Under the pieces are notes generated by a model that saw nothing but the letters and a program-made list of their open reading frames with translations, made no database searches and was not told where the DNA came from. The translations under genes were made by a program, and so were the position numbers. Shown piece after piece: positions 1-7,005 of a DNA stretch of 9,283 nucleotides. Within the stretch, counting starts at the first letter, position 1; each line of letters opens with the position of its first letter. The DNA is from Flavobacteriaceae bacterium. Its GTDB lineage: Bacteria; Bacteroidota; Bacteroidia; Flavobacteriales; Flavobacteriaceae. Location: the NCBI GenBank assembly GCA_947461915.1, contig CANHNG010000046.1, positions 1-9,283 on the forward strand, read 5' to 3'.

Positions 1-58
1 ATTTAATATAAAGAGAATTATAAAAATAATTTTTGGCGCAAATTAAATTTAAAAATAT

Positions 59-982
59 TTATCCCAAAAATTCAATATTTCGTTTTAAGCCTTCAAATTT
101 GGGGAGTTTCAATGGGGAGTTTTTGAACACCGCTTTGAAAGTCTCTTCGGTGATTTCTTTCCAGTCTTTTTTTGACATTGATAACACTTCTGGATTTGGA
201 TTGAAAAGGGGCTCTTTATGGGCTATTGAAAATTTGTTCCAGGGACACACATCTTGACACACATCGCAACCAAAAGCCCAATCATCAAACTTTCCCTTCA
301 TTTCATGGGGAATATTTTCTTTGAGCTCTATGGTAAAATAGGAAATGCATTTGCTACCGTCAACCACATAAGGCGCCACAATAGCCTGGGTTGGACAAGC
401 ATCAATACAGGCTGTGCAGCTGCCGCAATGGTCAGTGGTTGCTTGATCATATTCTAAATCCAAATCAATAATGAGTTCAGCGATGAAATAAAAAGAACCT
501 ACTTTTTGAGTTATAAGATTGCTATTTTTACCAATCCATCCCAAACCACTTTTGGCTGCCCAAGCTTTATCGAGAACTGGTGCAGAATCCACGAAAGCCC
601 GACCTGAAACTTCTCCTATAGTCGATTGAATAGAAAACAACAATTCTTTGAGTTTTTCCTTGATGACAAAATGGTAGTCCTGGCCGTAGGCATATTTTGA
701 AATTTTATAGGAATCTTGATTTTGGAATTCGGAAGGATAATAATTCAACAAAAGTGATACAACGCTTTTGGCATCATCGACCAATAAAGTTGGATTCAAT
801 CGCTTGTCAAAATTGTTTTCCATATAGGACATTTGGCCGTTCATTTGTTTGTTTAACCAATTTTCTAATCGCGGGGCATCGTCTTCCAAAAATCCTGCTT
901 TGGATATGCCACAAGACAAAAACCCGAGGCGTTTGGCTTCGGATTTTATGAAAGATGTATATTTTTCTTTGTTATTAATCAA
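59..982 (-). CDS. queG: Epoxyqueuosine reductase QueG
   Basis: A 307-residue cytoplasmic cobalamin- and Fe-S-dependent enzyme that reduces epoxyqueuosine to queuosine in the wobble position of GUN-anticodon tRNAs, the last step of the pathway. Evidence: [20 protein letters not shown] at 131-150 with the conserved Asp132 (likely proton donor), GKNSNLI at 151-157, and eight cysteines for two 4Fe-4S clusters: Cys186, 189, 192, 196 ([12 protein letters not shown]), Cys212, and Cys239, 242, 246 ([11 protein letters not shown]). The C-terminus KRNIEFLG lacks the HEAT-repeat extension of longer homologues. No ATG precedes the conserved N-terminus; the next in-frame Met is residue 51, which would delete conserved sequence, so the TTG at 982-980 is the best start. 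It lies 8 nt after the ruvB stop, implying cotranscription. queuosine synthesis genes are not otherwise present here. Confidence 0.96.
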   Translation of the reverse strand: MINNKEKYTSFIKSEAKRLGFLSCGISKAGFLEDDAPRLENWLNKQMNGQMSYMENNFDKRLNPTLLVDDAKSVVSLLLNYYPSEFQNQDSYKISKYAYGQDYHFVIKEKLKELLFSIQSTIGEVSGRAFVDSAPVLDKAWAAKSGLGWIGKNSNLITQKVGSFYFIAELIIDLDLEYDQATTDHCGSCTACIDACPTQAIVAPYVVDGSKCISYFTIELKENIPHEMKGKFDDWAFGCDVCQDVCPWNKFSIAHKEPLFNPNPEVLSMSKKDWKEITEETFKAVFKNSPLKLPKFEGLKRNIEFLG

Positions 983-990
983 CTGAAAGA

Positions 991-2013
991 TTAAAAAAGA
1001 CCTCCTTGAATATTCGTTCTTACTTTTCCTAAATGATTATATGCTTTCTCGGTTACTTCTCTTCCTCGTGGCGTTCGCATAATGAAGCCTTCCTGGATTA
1101 AAAAGGGCTCATACACTTCCTCGATAGTTTCACTGCTTTCGGAAACGGCTGTCGCCAAAGTGGACAGACCAACGGGGCCTCCTTTGAATTTATCGATAAC
1201 AGTGTTTAGAATTTTATTGTCCATTTCATCCAAACCGTGGGCATCAACGTTCAAGGCTTTTAAGGCATAGCGGGCAATTTCAATGTCAATCGTTCCGTTC
1301 CCTTTGATCTGGGCAAAATCACGCACCCGACGTAGTAAAGCATTGGCAATACGAGGCGTTCCCCTACTACGACCCGCAATTTCGATAGCAGCTTCCATCG
1401 AAATGGGCATTTTTAATATAGTAGCACTTCGTTCAACAATTGTTGTCAAAAGTTCGGTTGTGTAATATTGTAAGCGAGAGGAAATTCCGAAACGGGCTCG
1501 CATTGGGGCGGTCAACAAACCGGAACGCGTGGTGGCTCCAATTAAGGTAAATGGATTCAAATTGATTTGAACGGTTCTGGCATTAGGCCCAGACTCAATC
1601 ATAATATCAATCTTGAAATCCTCCATTGCCGAATACAAATATTCTTCGACAATTGGACTTAATCTATGAATTTCGTCAATAAACAAAACGTCTCTTTCTT
1701 CGAGATTAGTCAATAAACCTGCTAAATCTCCTGGCTTGTCCAAAACGGGTCCTGAAGTGATTTTAATTCCCACTTGCAGCTCATTGGCTAGAATGTTAGC
1801 CAAAGTCGTTTTTCCCAATCCCGGTGGTCCGTGAAAAAGGGTATGATCAAGAGCTTCGTTTCTTTGGTTGGCTGCCTGAACGAAAACTTTTAGGTTTTCT
1901 AATATTTGATCTTGCCCAGCAAAATCATCAAAAGATAAGGGTCTCAATTTTTTTTCGAGATCAAATTCCTCGGAATTATAGCCGTTAGTTGTTGGGTCTA
2001 AATTTTCGTTCAT
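991..2013 (-). CDS. ruvB: Holliday junction branch migration ATPase RuvB
   Basis: A 340-residue AAA+ motor that, with RuvA, drives branch migration of Holliday junctions in recombination and DNA repair; cytoplasmic. Domains in order: an N-terminal extension of about 20 residues, then the RuvB-N motif [12 protein letters not shown] (23-34), Walker [10 protein letters not shown] (62-70), Walker B LFIDE (110-114), sensor-1 region [18 protein letters not shown] (159-176) with Arg174 the probable arginine finger, sensor-2 region GTPRIAN (218-224), and a C-terminal winged helix ending [19 protein letters not shown] (311-329). Length and motifs are fully typical. ruvA is not adjacent. The gene is separated from coxA by a terminator and probably has its own promoter; queG follows after 8 nt. 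Its last codons (Gly-Gly-Leu-Phe) contain AAGGAGG in the DNA. Confidence 0.98.
   Translation of the reverse strand: MNENLDPTTNGYNSEEFDLEKKLRPLSFDDFAGQDQILENLKVFVQAANQRNEALDHTLFHGPPGLGKTTLANILANELQVGIKITSGPVLDKPGDLAGLLTNLEERDVLFIDEIHRLSPIVEEYLYSAMEDFKIDIMIESGPNARTVQINLNPFTLIGATTRSGLLTAPMRARFGISSRLQYYTTELLTTIVERSATILKMPISMEAAIEIAGRSRGTPRIANALLRRVRDFAQIKGNGTIDIEIARYALKALNVDAHGLDEMDNKILNTVIDKFKGGPVGLSTLATAVSESSETIEEVYEPFLIQEGFIMRTPRGREVTEKAYNHLGKVRTNIQGGLF
1001..1007 (-). promoter_or_regulatory. Perfect Shine-Dalgarno-like AAGGAGG inside the 3' end of ruvB
   Basis: The minus strand reads AAGGAGG at 1007-1001, within the Gln-Gly-Gly codons of the RuvB C-terminus. It lies 18 nt before the queG TTG, well beyond the usual 5-9 nt, so a role in queG initiation is uncertain. 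It may simply reflect the peptide sequence. The only start-like triplet at normal spacing in the queG frame is an ATC at 991-989. Confidence 0.35.
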
Positions 2014-2017
2014 GCTA

Positions 2018-2042
2018 CAAATATAACAAAGTTATAAGCAAA
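2018..2042 (-). promoter_or_regulatory. Probable Bacteroidota-type promoter of ruvB-queG
   Basis: The minus strand reads TATATTTG at 2025-2018, an exact match to the Bacteroidota -7 consensus TAnnTTTG. A TTTG at 2042-2039 could serve as the -33 element, but only 13 nt separate the two, shorter than the usual ~17-20. The -7 element ends 4 nt before the ruvB ATG, so transcription would start at or next to the start codon and give a nearly leaderless mRNA. The position just after the terminator supports it; the weak -33 spacing lowers confidence. Confidence 0.55.
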
Positions 2043-2073
2043 TAAAAATGCCTTTCGTTTCGAAAGGCATTTT
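2040..2073 (-). terminator. Intrinsic terminator ending the act-cox operon
   Basis: Downstream of the coxA stop lies a perfect 13-bp inverted repeat, 2045-2057 pairing with 2061-2073 around a 3-nt loop (minus strand: AAAATGCCTTTCG, AAA, CGAAAGGCATTTT). On the minus strand the stem runs into TTTTTATTTG, a good U-tract for transcription leaving coxA. It begins 20 nt past the stop codon. No plus-strand gene would use it. The same U-tract DNA overlaps the likely ruvB promoter. Confidence 0.92.
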
Positions 2074-2092
2074 GGTATTGTATTGAAATATA

Positions 2093-3889
2093 TTAATGGT
2101 GTAAAACTTCTTCACCCTCTTTCATCGGAACATTTTGAGGAACAAAATCTTCGTCATGACCTGGTTTGCTGTAATCATAAGGCCAACGGTGTACCTCCGG
2201 AATTGCTCCATGCCAGTTGCCGTGAATATGTTCAATAGGCGCTGTCCATTCTAAAGTGTTCGATTTCCATGGGTTTTGAACCGTTTTCTTACCGTAGAAA
2301 ATACTACTGAAGAAGTTGTACAAAAATACCAATTGGAATGCCCCACCAATTAAAGCGAAAACAGTAATCAAAACATTTACATTTTGTAAATCATCAAATA
2401 ATGGAAAGTTGGTATTGGTATAGTAACGTCTTGGCAAACCAGCCAATCCTATGAAGTGCATTGGAAAAAAGACCCCATAAGCACAAACTGCAGTTGCCCA
2501 AAAGTGAACGTATCCAAGATTTTTATTCAACATTCTTCCAAACATTTTTGGAAACCAGTGGTAAATCCCCGCAAACATTCCGTAAAGTGCAGAAATACCC
2601 ATAACCAAGTGGAAGTGAGCTACCACAAAATAAGTGTCATGTACATTAATATCCAAGGTACTATCGCCAAGAATAATTCCCGTTAAACCCCCTGTTATAA
2701 AAGTAGAAACCAAACCGATAGAAAACAACATGGCAGGATTCAATTGCAAATTACCTTTCCACAAAGTAGTGATATAGTTAAATGCTTTTACAGCCGAAGG
2801 AATCGCAATCAATAAAGTGGTGAATGTAAACACCGATCCAAGGAACGGATTCATTCCCGTAATAAACATGTGGTGACCCCAAACTATGGTAGATAAAAAT
2901 GCAATTGCCAATATAGACATAATCATGGCTCTGTATCCAAAAATAGGCTTGCGTGAATTGGTAGCAATAACTTCTGAAGTAATTCCTAAAGCAGGTAGTA
3001 AAATAATGTATACTTCAGGATGCCCAAGAAACCAAAATAGGTGCTCAAACAAAACTGGAGAACCTCCTTGATAATGTAAAACCTCACCCGCGATATAAAT
3101 ATCGGACAAGAAGAAAGAAGTTCCAAAACTTCTATCGAAAATCAATAATAAAGCAGCCGATAATAATACGGGGAACGAAATAACTCCAATGATAGCAGTA
3201 ACAAAGAAAGCCCATATCGTAAGAGGCATCCTAGTCAATGACATTCCTTTAGTTCTTAAATTAATAACAGTTACAATATAGTTCAAAGATCCCATTAAAG
3301 AAGCAGCAATAAAAACTGCCATTGAAACCAACCAAAGAGTCATACCAGCTCCAGAACCTGGGATTGCTTGTGGCAAAGCACTTAATGGTGGGTAAATTGT
3401 CCATCCTGCAGATGCTGGTCCCGATTCAACAAAAAGTGAGGATACCATTAAAACACTAGAAAGAAAAAATAACCAATAAGACACCATATTTAAAAATCCG
3501 GATGCCATATCCCTCGCACCCAATTGAAGAGGAATTAATAAATTACTAAACGTACCACTTAAGGCAGCGGTTAGAACAAAGAATACCATTATGGTTCCAT
3601 GAATCGTTACCAATGCCAAATACCTGTCATTTAACATTACTCCATCTGGCGCATAACTATCGCCTAATACAATACTAAAAATTTTGAAAGATTGTTCTGG
3701 CCAAGCTAATTGTAATCTGAAAAGTAAAGAAATAGCAACCCCAATAACACCCATAATAATACCTGTTAACAAGTATTGTTTGGCAATCATTTTGTGATCT
3801 ATACTAAAAATATATTTAGTAATAAAAGTGTCTTTATGGTGGTGTTCGTGTGCGTGATCTTGTTCGTGATCGTGACCTTCTGCTGACAT
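2093..3889 (-). CDS. coxA: Cytochrome c oxidase subunit I (haem a/a3-CuB catalytic subunit), A-type
   Basis: A 598-residue catalytic subunit of an aa3-type haem-copper oxygen reductase, which reduces O2 to water and pumps protons. All metal ligands are visible: low-spin haem a His97 and His427; haem a3 His425; CuB His290, His339 and His340; and Tyr294 of GHPEVY, expected to be crosslinked to His290. Glu292 (end of the D channel), Asp127 with Asn116 and Asn134 (D-channel entrance), and Lys368 (K channel) fit an A1-type proton-pumping enzyme. His417-Asp418 are the usual Mg/Mn-site residues. The N-terminus is unusually His/Asp-rich (residues 6-19) before the first helix, and the C-terminal tail (541-598) is long and also contains several His. 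Length is near the upper end for a stand-alone subunit I; there is no subunit III fusion. It is the last gene of the operon, followed at 20 nt by a strong terminator. Confidence 0.97.
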   Translation of the reverse strand: MSAEGHDHEQDHAHEHHHKDTFITKYIFSIDHKMIAKQYLLTGIIMGVIGVAISLLFRLQLAWPEQSFKIFSIVLGDSYAPDGVMLNDRYLALVTIHGTIMVFFVLTAALSGTFSNLLIPLQLGARDMASGFLNMVSYWLFFLSSVLMVSSLFVESGPASAGWTIYPPLSALPQAIPGSGAGMTLWLVSMAVFIAASLMGSLNYIVTVINLRTKGMSLTRMPLTIWAFFVTAIIGVISFPVLLSAALLLIFDRSFGTSFFLSDIYIAGEVLHYQGGSPVLFEHLFWFLGHPEVYIILLPALGITSEVIATNSRKPIFGYRAMIMSILAIAFLSTIVWGHHMFITGMNPFLGSVFTFTTLLIAIPSAVKAFNYITTLWKGNLQLNPAMLFSIGLVSTFITGGLTGIILGDSTLDINVHDTYFVVAHFHLVMGISALYGMFAGIYHWFPKMFGRMLNKNLGYVHFWATAVCAYGVFFPMHFIGLAGLPRRYYTNTNFPLFDDLQNVNVLITVFALIGGAFQLVFLYNFFSSIFYGKKTVQNPWKSNTLEWTAPIEHIHGNWHGAIPEVHRWPYDYSKPGHDEDFVPQNVPMKEGEEVLHH

Positions 3890-3918
3890 ATATGTGTACT
3901 TTAAATATTTTTAAATAA

Positions 3919-5073
3919 TTATTTCATGGCTATTTTAGGCATAGCGGAAGTATCAATGGCCTTAGTAGAATCTTTTCCCATTCCACCTTCAACTGGTGCC
4001 GGTGTGTTGGCAGTTTTAACTTCTTGAACTATTGTTGGTTTAGCACTCAGCCATTTTTTATACTCTGCCGGAGTATCCACGACTATTTTCATTTGCATGT
4101 TGTAATGGGAAGCCCCACAAATTTTATTACAAAGCAATAAAAAATCAAAAGCATAAGGATCAAGAGCGGTTTCGCCGTTTGCAACAAGCTCAATACTTTT
4201 TTTGGCTCTAATTCTATTAATGTTTGCCACTTTTTCAATCATATAAGGCAATTCTCTATACTCTTCAGTAGTATAAATAGGCTTATAAGCAAATTCCGTA
4301 ACCATTCCTGGAACGCAGTTCATTTGTGCTCTGAAATACGGCATGTATGCTGAATGCAACACATCTTGAGAACGAAATTTAAAATGGATTTTTTTTCCTT
4401 TTGGGATGTGCAATTCAGAAACTACAATATCATCTTGTGCATTTGGATCTGACAAATCAACACCCAAAGTATTAACCCCTTCAATAAGCCTCACATTAGC
4501 TTTTCCAAGAACATTATCTTCACCTGAATATCGTGCCGTCCATTTGAATTGCTGAGCGTATAATTCAATTACGACAGTATCTTCATCCTCGTCTATAAAC
4601 ATAATGTTGGTCCAAGCATACAATCCATAAAGAATTAAAACGGCTAAGACAACTGCTGGAATACCACTCCAAATCACCTCTAATTTTGTGCTATCAGAAA
4701 AATACAAAGCCTTTTGGTCTTTATTTCCTCTGTATTTGAAGGCGAAGTAATGCAATAAAACCTGTGTTATTGCCTGAACTGCAAAAATTATAATCCATGT
4801 AATATTCATTAAATTATCAACGGTACCCCCATGTTCAGAAGCAGGAGTGTGCAATACCAAAGGGCTCCATTTAAACAATCCGTAAATGGTGAAAATGTAT
4901 ATGAATGCTAAGAACCCAAACATCAAATACCCTTGGGTGTTATTATCCTCATCATTAGCTACTTGAGAACTATCTTTATTTACGCCAACTTGAGTCAAAT
5001 CGAATATCTTAGTCAATTGCCATAATGCAATAGCCAATAAAACTAAAACTATAATTACCAACAAACTTGTCAT
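3919..5073 (-). CDS. coxB: Cytochrome c oxidase subunit II (CuA subunit), aa3 type, Bacteroidota form
   Basis: A 384-residue subunit II that takes electrons from cytochrome c/ACIII through the binuclear CuA centre and passes them to haem a in CoxA. CuA ligands are all present in the C-terminal cupredoxin domain: His240 (DVLHS), Cys315, Cys319, His323 and Met326 in CNKICGASHYNM. The electron-entry aromatic region is QQFKWTARYSG at 174-184. The two canonical helices are about 90-112 and 134-157. Two additional hydrophobic segments (about 1-18 and 50-68) precede them, so four helices are predicted and both ends are periplasmic. Two oddities: the middle of the CuA loop is Asn-Lys-Ile where the classical loop has Ala-Glu-Leu or similar, and the stretch between VPG (254-256) and Cys315 is about 35-40 residues longer than in the classical protein. 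A Pro/Ala/Lys-rich tail follows from ~345. No haem-binding CxxCH is fused to it. Gaps: 19 nt from actF and 29 nt to coxA. Confidence 0.95.
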   Translation of the reverse strand: MTSLLVIIVLVLLAIALWQLTKIFDLTQVGVNKDSSQVANDEDNNTQGYLMFGFLAFIYIFTIYGLFKWSPLVLHTPASEHGGTVDNLMNITWIIIFAVQAITQVLLHYFAFKYRGNKDQKALYFSDSTKLEVIWSGIPAVVLAVLILYGLYAWTNIMFIDEDEDTVVIELYAQQFKWTARYSGEDNVLGKANVRLIEGVNTLGVDLSDPNAQDDIVVSELHIPKGKKIHFKFRSQDVLHSAYMPYFRAQMNCVPGMVTEFAYKPIYTTEEYRELPYMIEKVANINRIRAKKSIELVANGETALDPYAFDFLLLCNKICGASHYNMQMKIVVDTPAEYKKWLSAKPTIVQEVKTANTPAPVEGGMGKDSTKAIDTSAMPKIAMK

Positions 5074-5092
5074 CTAATTTTTCTTTAAAATA

Positions 5093-6421
5093 TTAATAAT
5101 GGAAATGCTTACTTTCTTCTATGAATGGGTTTCTTTTTGGCAACAAGGGCACTTTTGTCAATGCCGTAAAAACAACATAAATAAATAATCCAAGGAAGAA
5201 AAGAAGGGATGCAATTTCTGAAATTCCGATAAACCATTGGTCGCCAACAGTACCAGGCATAATCATGTTAAAGAAATCAACATAATGCCCCAATAAAATT
5301 ACAGTGCCAGCCATTACTAATACCCAAGTAATTCTCTTGAAATCAGTGTTCACCAGAATCAATATTGGGAAAACGAAATTCATGACAACGGCGCCAAAGA
5401 AAGGAAGATTAAAAACTTCAATTCTGGTAACAAAATAAGTTACTTCTTCAGGAATATCAGCATACCAAATCAACATGAATTGGGAAAACCATAAATAAGT
5501 CCAGAATACGCTAAAACCAAACATAAATTTTGCTAAATCGTGAATATGGCTTGTATTGACATACTCCAAATATCCTTTTGATTTTAAATACAAAGAAATC
5601 ATACAAATGGTTGTAATGCCACTCACAAAGAAACTAGCAAAAACATACCATCCGAACAAAGTACTAAACCAATGTGGATCTATTGACATAATCCAGTCCC
5701 AAGACATAATCGATTCTGTAACGATAAAGAATACCAAAAATCCCGCTGACATCTTGAAGTTTTTTTTGTAGAAACTGTCGTCCTTTGCTTCATCTTGAGC
5801 CAAACAATTTTTTCTAGAAAAATATCGGTAAAGATTCCATCCCATTAAGAATATTGCTGCTCTGATAATCCAAAAAGGGAAATTCAAATATCCTGACTTT
5901 GCCTGAATAAGTTTATCATTTGCCACAACTTCAGGATCTAACCAAACAAACAAGTGATTGAAATGTAAACCACAAAGTAGCAATACAATGAAGAAAATAA
6001 CTGACCCAACAGGCAAATAAGCCGTTATTCCTTGCATCACTCTAAACAATACGGGAGACCAACCTGATTGAGCCACTTGTTGAATGGCGTAAAATGCCAA
6101 AACTCCAAGAGAAATTAACATAAAGAAAATACAGGCAACATACAATGCAGACCAAGGCTTATTTTGCAATTGATGCAAAACATGTTCTAGATGTTCTTTA
6201 TGCTCCTTTTCAGCGCTTACTTTGTCGTTTTCAGCTACAGCATGCGCCTCGCTTGAAGAATTAGAGGCTTCATGATGGCCTCCGTGTGCATCAGAAGCGA
6301 GAATTGCCTCAACTTCTTGAATATCTTTTGGTGCAGACATAAAACCATACCCTATTCCTAAAAGACCAACGACCATTAAGATTAGAGAAAATGTTTTTAA
6401 TTTACTTGAAAATGTATACAT
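5093..6421 (-). CDS. actF: Alternative complex III membrane subunit ActF
   Basis: A 442-residue membrane protein of the ActF family, structurally related to ActC/NrfD but without a clear quinone role in solved ACIII. It has about ten hydrophobic segments. The first (11-28) is followed by a loop of about 60 residues (29-88) rich in His, Glu and Ser (HGGHHEASNSSSEAH, then KEHKEHLEHVLH). By the positive-inside rule this loop should face the periplasm. The best family signature is SWDWIMSIDPHWFSTLFGWY at 240-259. Other conserved-looking parts are LNFPFWIIRAAIF at 179-191 and ALTKVPLLPKRNPFIEES at 420-437. The gene lies 27 nt after actE and 19 nt before coxB, consistent with one transcript. In several Bacteroidota annotations this family is called quinol:cytochrome c oxidoreductase quinone-binding subunit 2. 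The ATG at 6421 gives the complete first helix. Confidence 0.93.
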   Translation of the reverse strand: MYTFSSKLKTFSLILMVVGLLGIGYGFMSAPKDIQEVEAILASDAHGGHHEASNSSSEAHAVAENDKVSAEKEHKEHLEHVLHQLQNKPWSALYVACIFFMLISLGVLAFYAIQQVAQSGWSPVLFRVMQGITAYLPVGSVIFFIVLLLCGLHFNHLFVWLDPEVVANDKLIQAKSGYLNFPFWIIRAAIFLMGWNLYRYFSRKNCLAQDEAKDDSFYKKNFKMSAGFLVFFIVTESIMSWDWIMSIDPHWFSTLFGWYVFASFFVSGITTICMISLYLKSKGYLEYVNTSHIHDLAKFMFGFSVFWTYLWFSQFMLIWYADIPEEVTYFVTRIEVFNLPFFGAVVMNFVFPILILVNTDFKRITWVLVMAGTVILLGHYVDFFNMIMPGTVGDQWFIGISEIASLLFFLGLFIYVVFTALTKVPLLPKRNPFIEESKHFHY

Positions 6422-6448
6422 ATCTATTATGATGATTTTGTTCTACAA

Positions 6449-6997
6449 TTATAATTTGGCTTTCAGTTCTAAAACATAGGATGCAATTAACCAACGTTCA
6501 TGTTGATTCAATTGGTTCGCATAAGAACCCATTGAGTTTAAACCATATGTTTGTACATGAAAGATACTTCCTTCCGTTATAACCCTATCTTTATAACTTG
6601 GAATCCCAAGGAATTTTCCTTGAGTCACTAATTTCCCTTTTCCATCACCGGCATTACCGTGACAAATAGCACAGTAAATTTCGAATAATTCCTTAGATTT
6701 AGTGTGCTCCTTTTCAGAAATGGAATCAAGGGGAGATTTTAAATTTAATTTGGCTAAATCATAACCTGCTGTTGAATTTTCATATTCATAAGGTTCGAAA
6801 CCTCTCTTGATTGTCCCCACAGGAGGAAGTTGACCTTCTTTCCCGTTTTTAAAAGCATTGGATTCAGAATAGGTTTCATATCCAACTGACTCGTACATAT
6901 TAGGCATGTATTGGTAATTAGGCTTCGAATTATCATGGCAAGACGAAACTAAAATAGTAATACAAACTAAAAGTGTTATTTTATATAGACTTTTCAT
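6449..6997 (-). CDS. actE: Alternative complex III monohaem cytochrome c lipoprotein ActE
   Basis: A 182-residue exported monohaem c-type cytochrome. The N-terminus (MKSLYK, then a hydrophobic stretch) ends in the lipobox VSSC with Cys20, so the mature protein should be lipid-anchored on the periplasmic face. Residues 21-95 are a low-hydrophobicity extension rich in Tyr, Asn and Glu, probably used for docking on the other Act subunits (inference). The cytochrome c domain follows: CAICH at 109-113 supplies the covalent haem attachment and the proximal His, and Met156 in GLNSMGSYA is the likely distal ligand. In ACIII, ActE receives electrons from the Fe-S/multihaem chain and is a candidate to hand them to the CuA site of the oxidase encoded downstream. 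It begins 8 nt after actD and ends 27 nt before actF. The short overlapping minus-strand frame at 6754-6936 is only a shadow of this gene. Confidence 0.94.
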   Translation of the reverse strand: MKSLYKITLLVCITILVSSCHDNSKPNYQYMPNMYESVGYETYSESNAFKNGKEGQLPPVGTIKRGFEPYEYENSTAGYDLAKLNLKSPLDSISEKEHTKSKELFEIYCAICHGNAGDGKGKLVTQGKFLGIPSYKDRVITEGSIFHVQTYGLNSMGSYANQLNQHERWLIASYVLELKAKL

Positions 6998-7005
6998 ATC
7001 GACAA

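Noticed and set aside
1..58. Terminator or gene downstream of queG
   Set aside because: AT-rich, with only weak A/T-only inverted repeats and no GC stem followed by a U-tract; too short to judge a neighbouring gene.
33..1465. Plus-strand open frames opposite queG and ruvB (such as 33-257, 254-457, 697-951, 1082-1270, 1283-1465)
   Set aside because: Each lies antisense to a well-supported conserved gene and shows no recognisable domain.
3886..3895. 10-bp palindrome ACATATATGT covering the coxA start codon, considered as an operator
   Set aside because: Short, AT-rich and inside an operon; expected by chance, with no second copy or promoter next to it.
3890..3918. Internal promoter for coxA in the coxB-coxA gap
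   Set aside because: No TAnnTTTG element on the minus strand in the 29-nt gap; only AT-rich sequence.
5556..5771. Plus-strand open frame opposite actF, and similar ones at 2456-2686, 2886-3071 and 9016-9249
   Set aside because: Antisense shadows of actF, coxA and actB; low-complexity or compositionally odd peptides without family resemblance.
6754..6936. Same-strand alternative frame within actE (and another within actC at 8592-8813)
   Set aside because: Frame-shifted copies of the real genes; the main frames carry complete motifs with no sign of frameshift.
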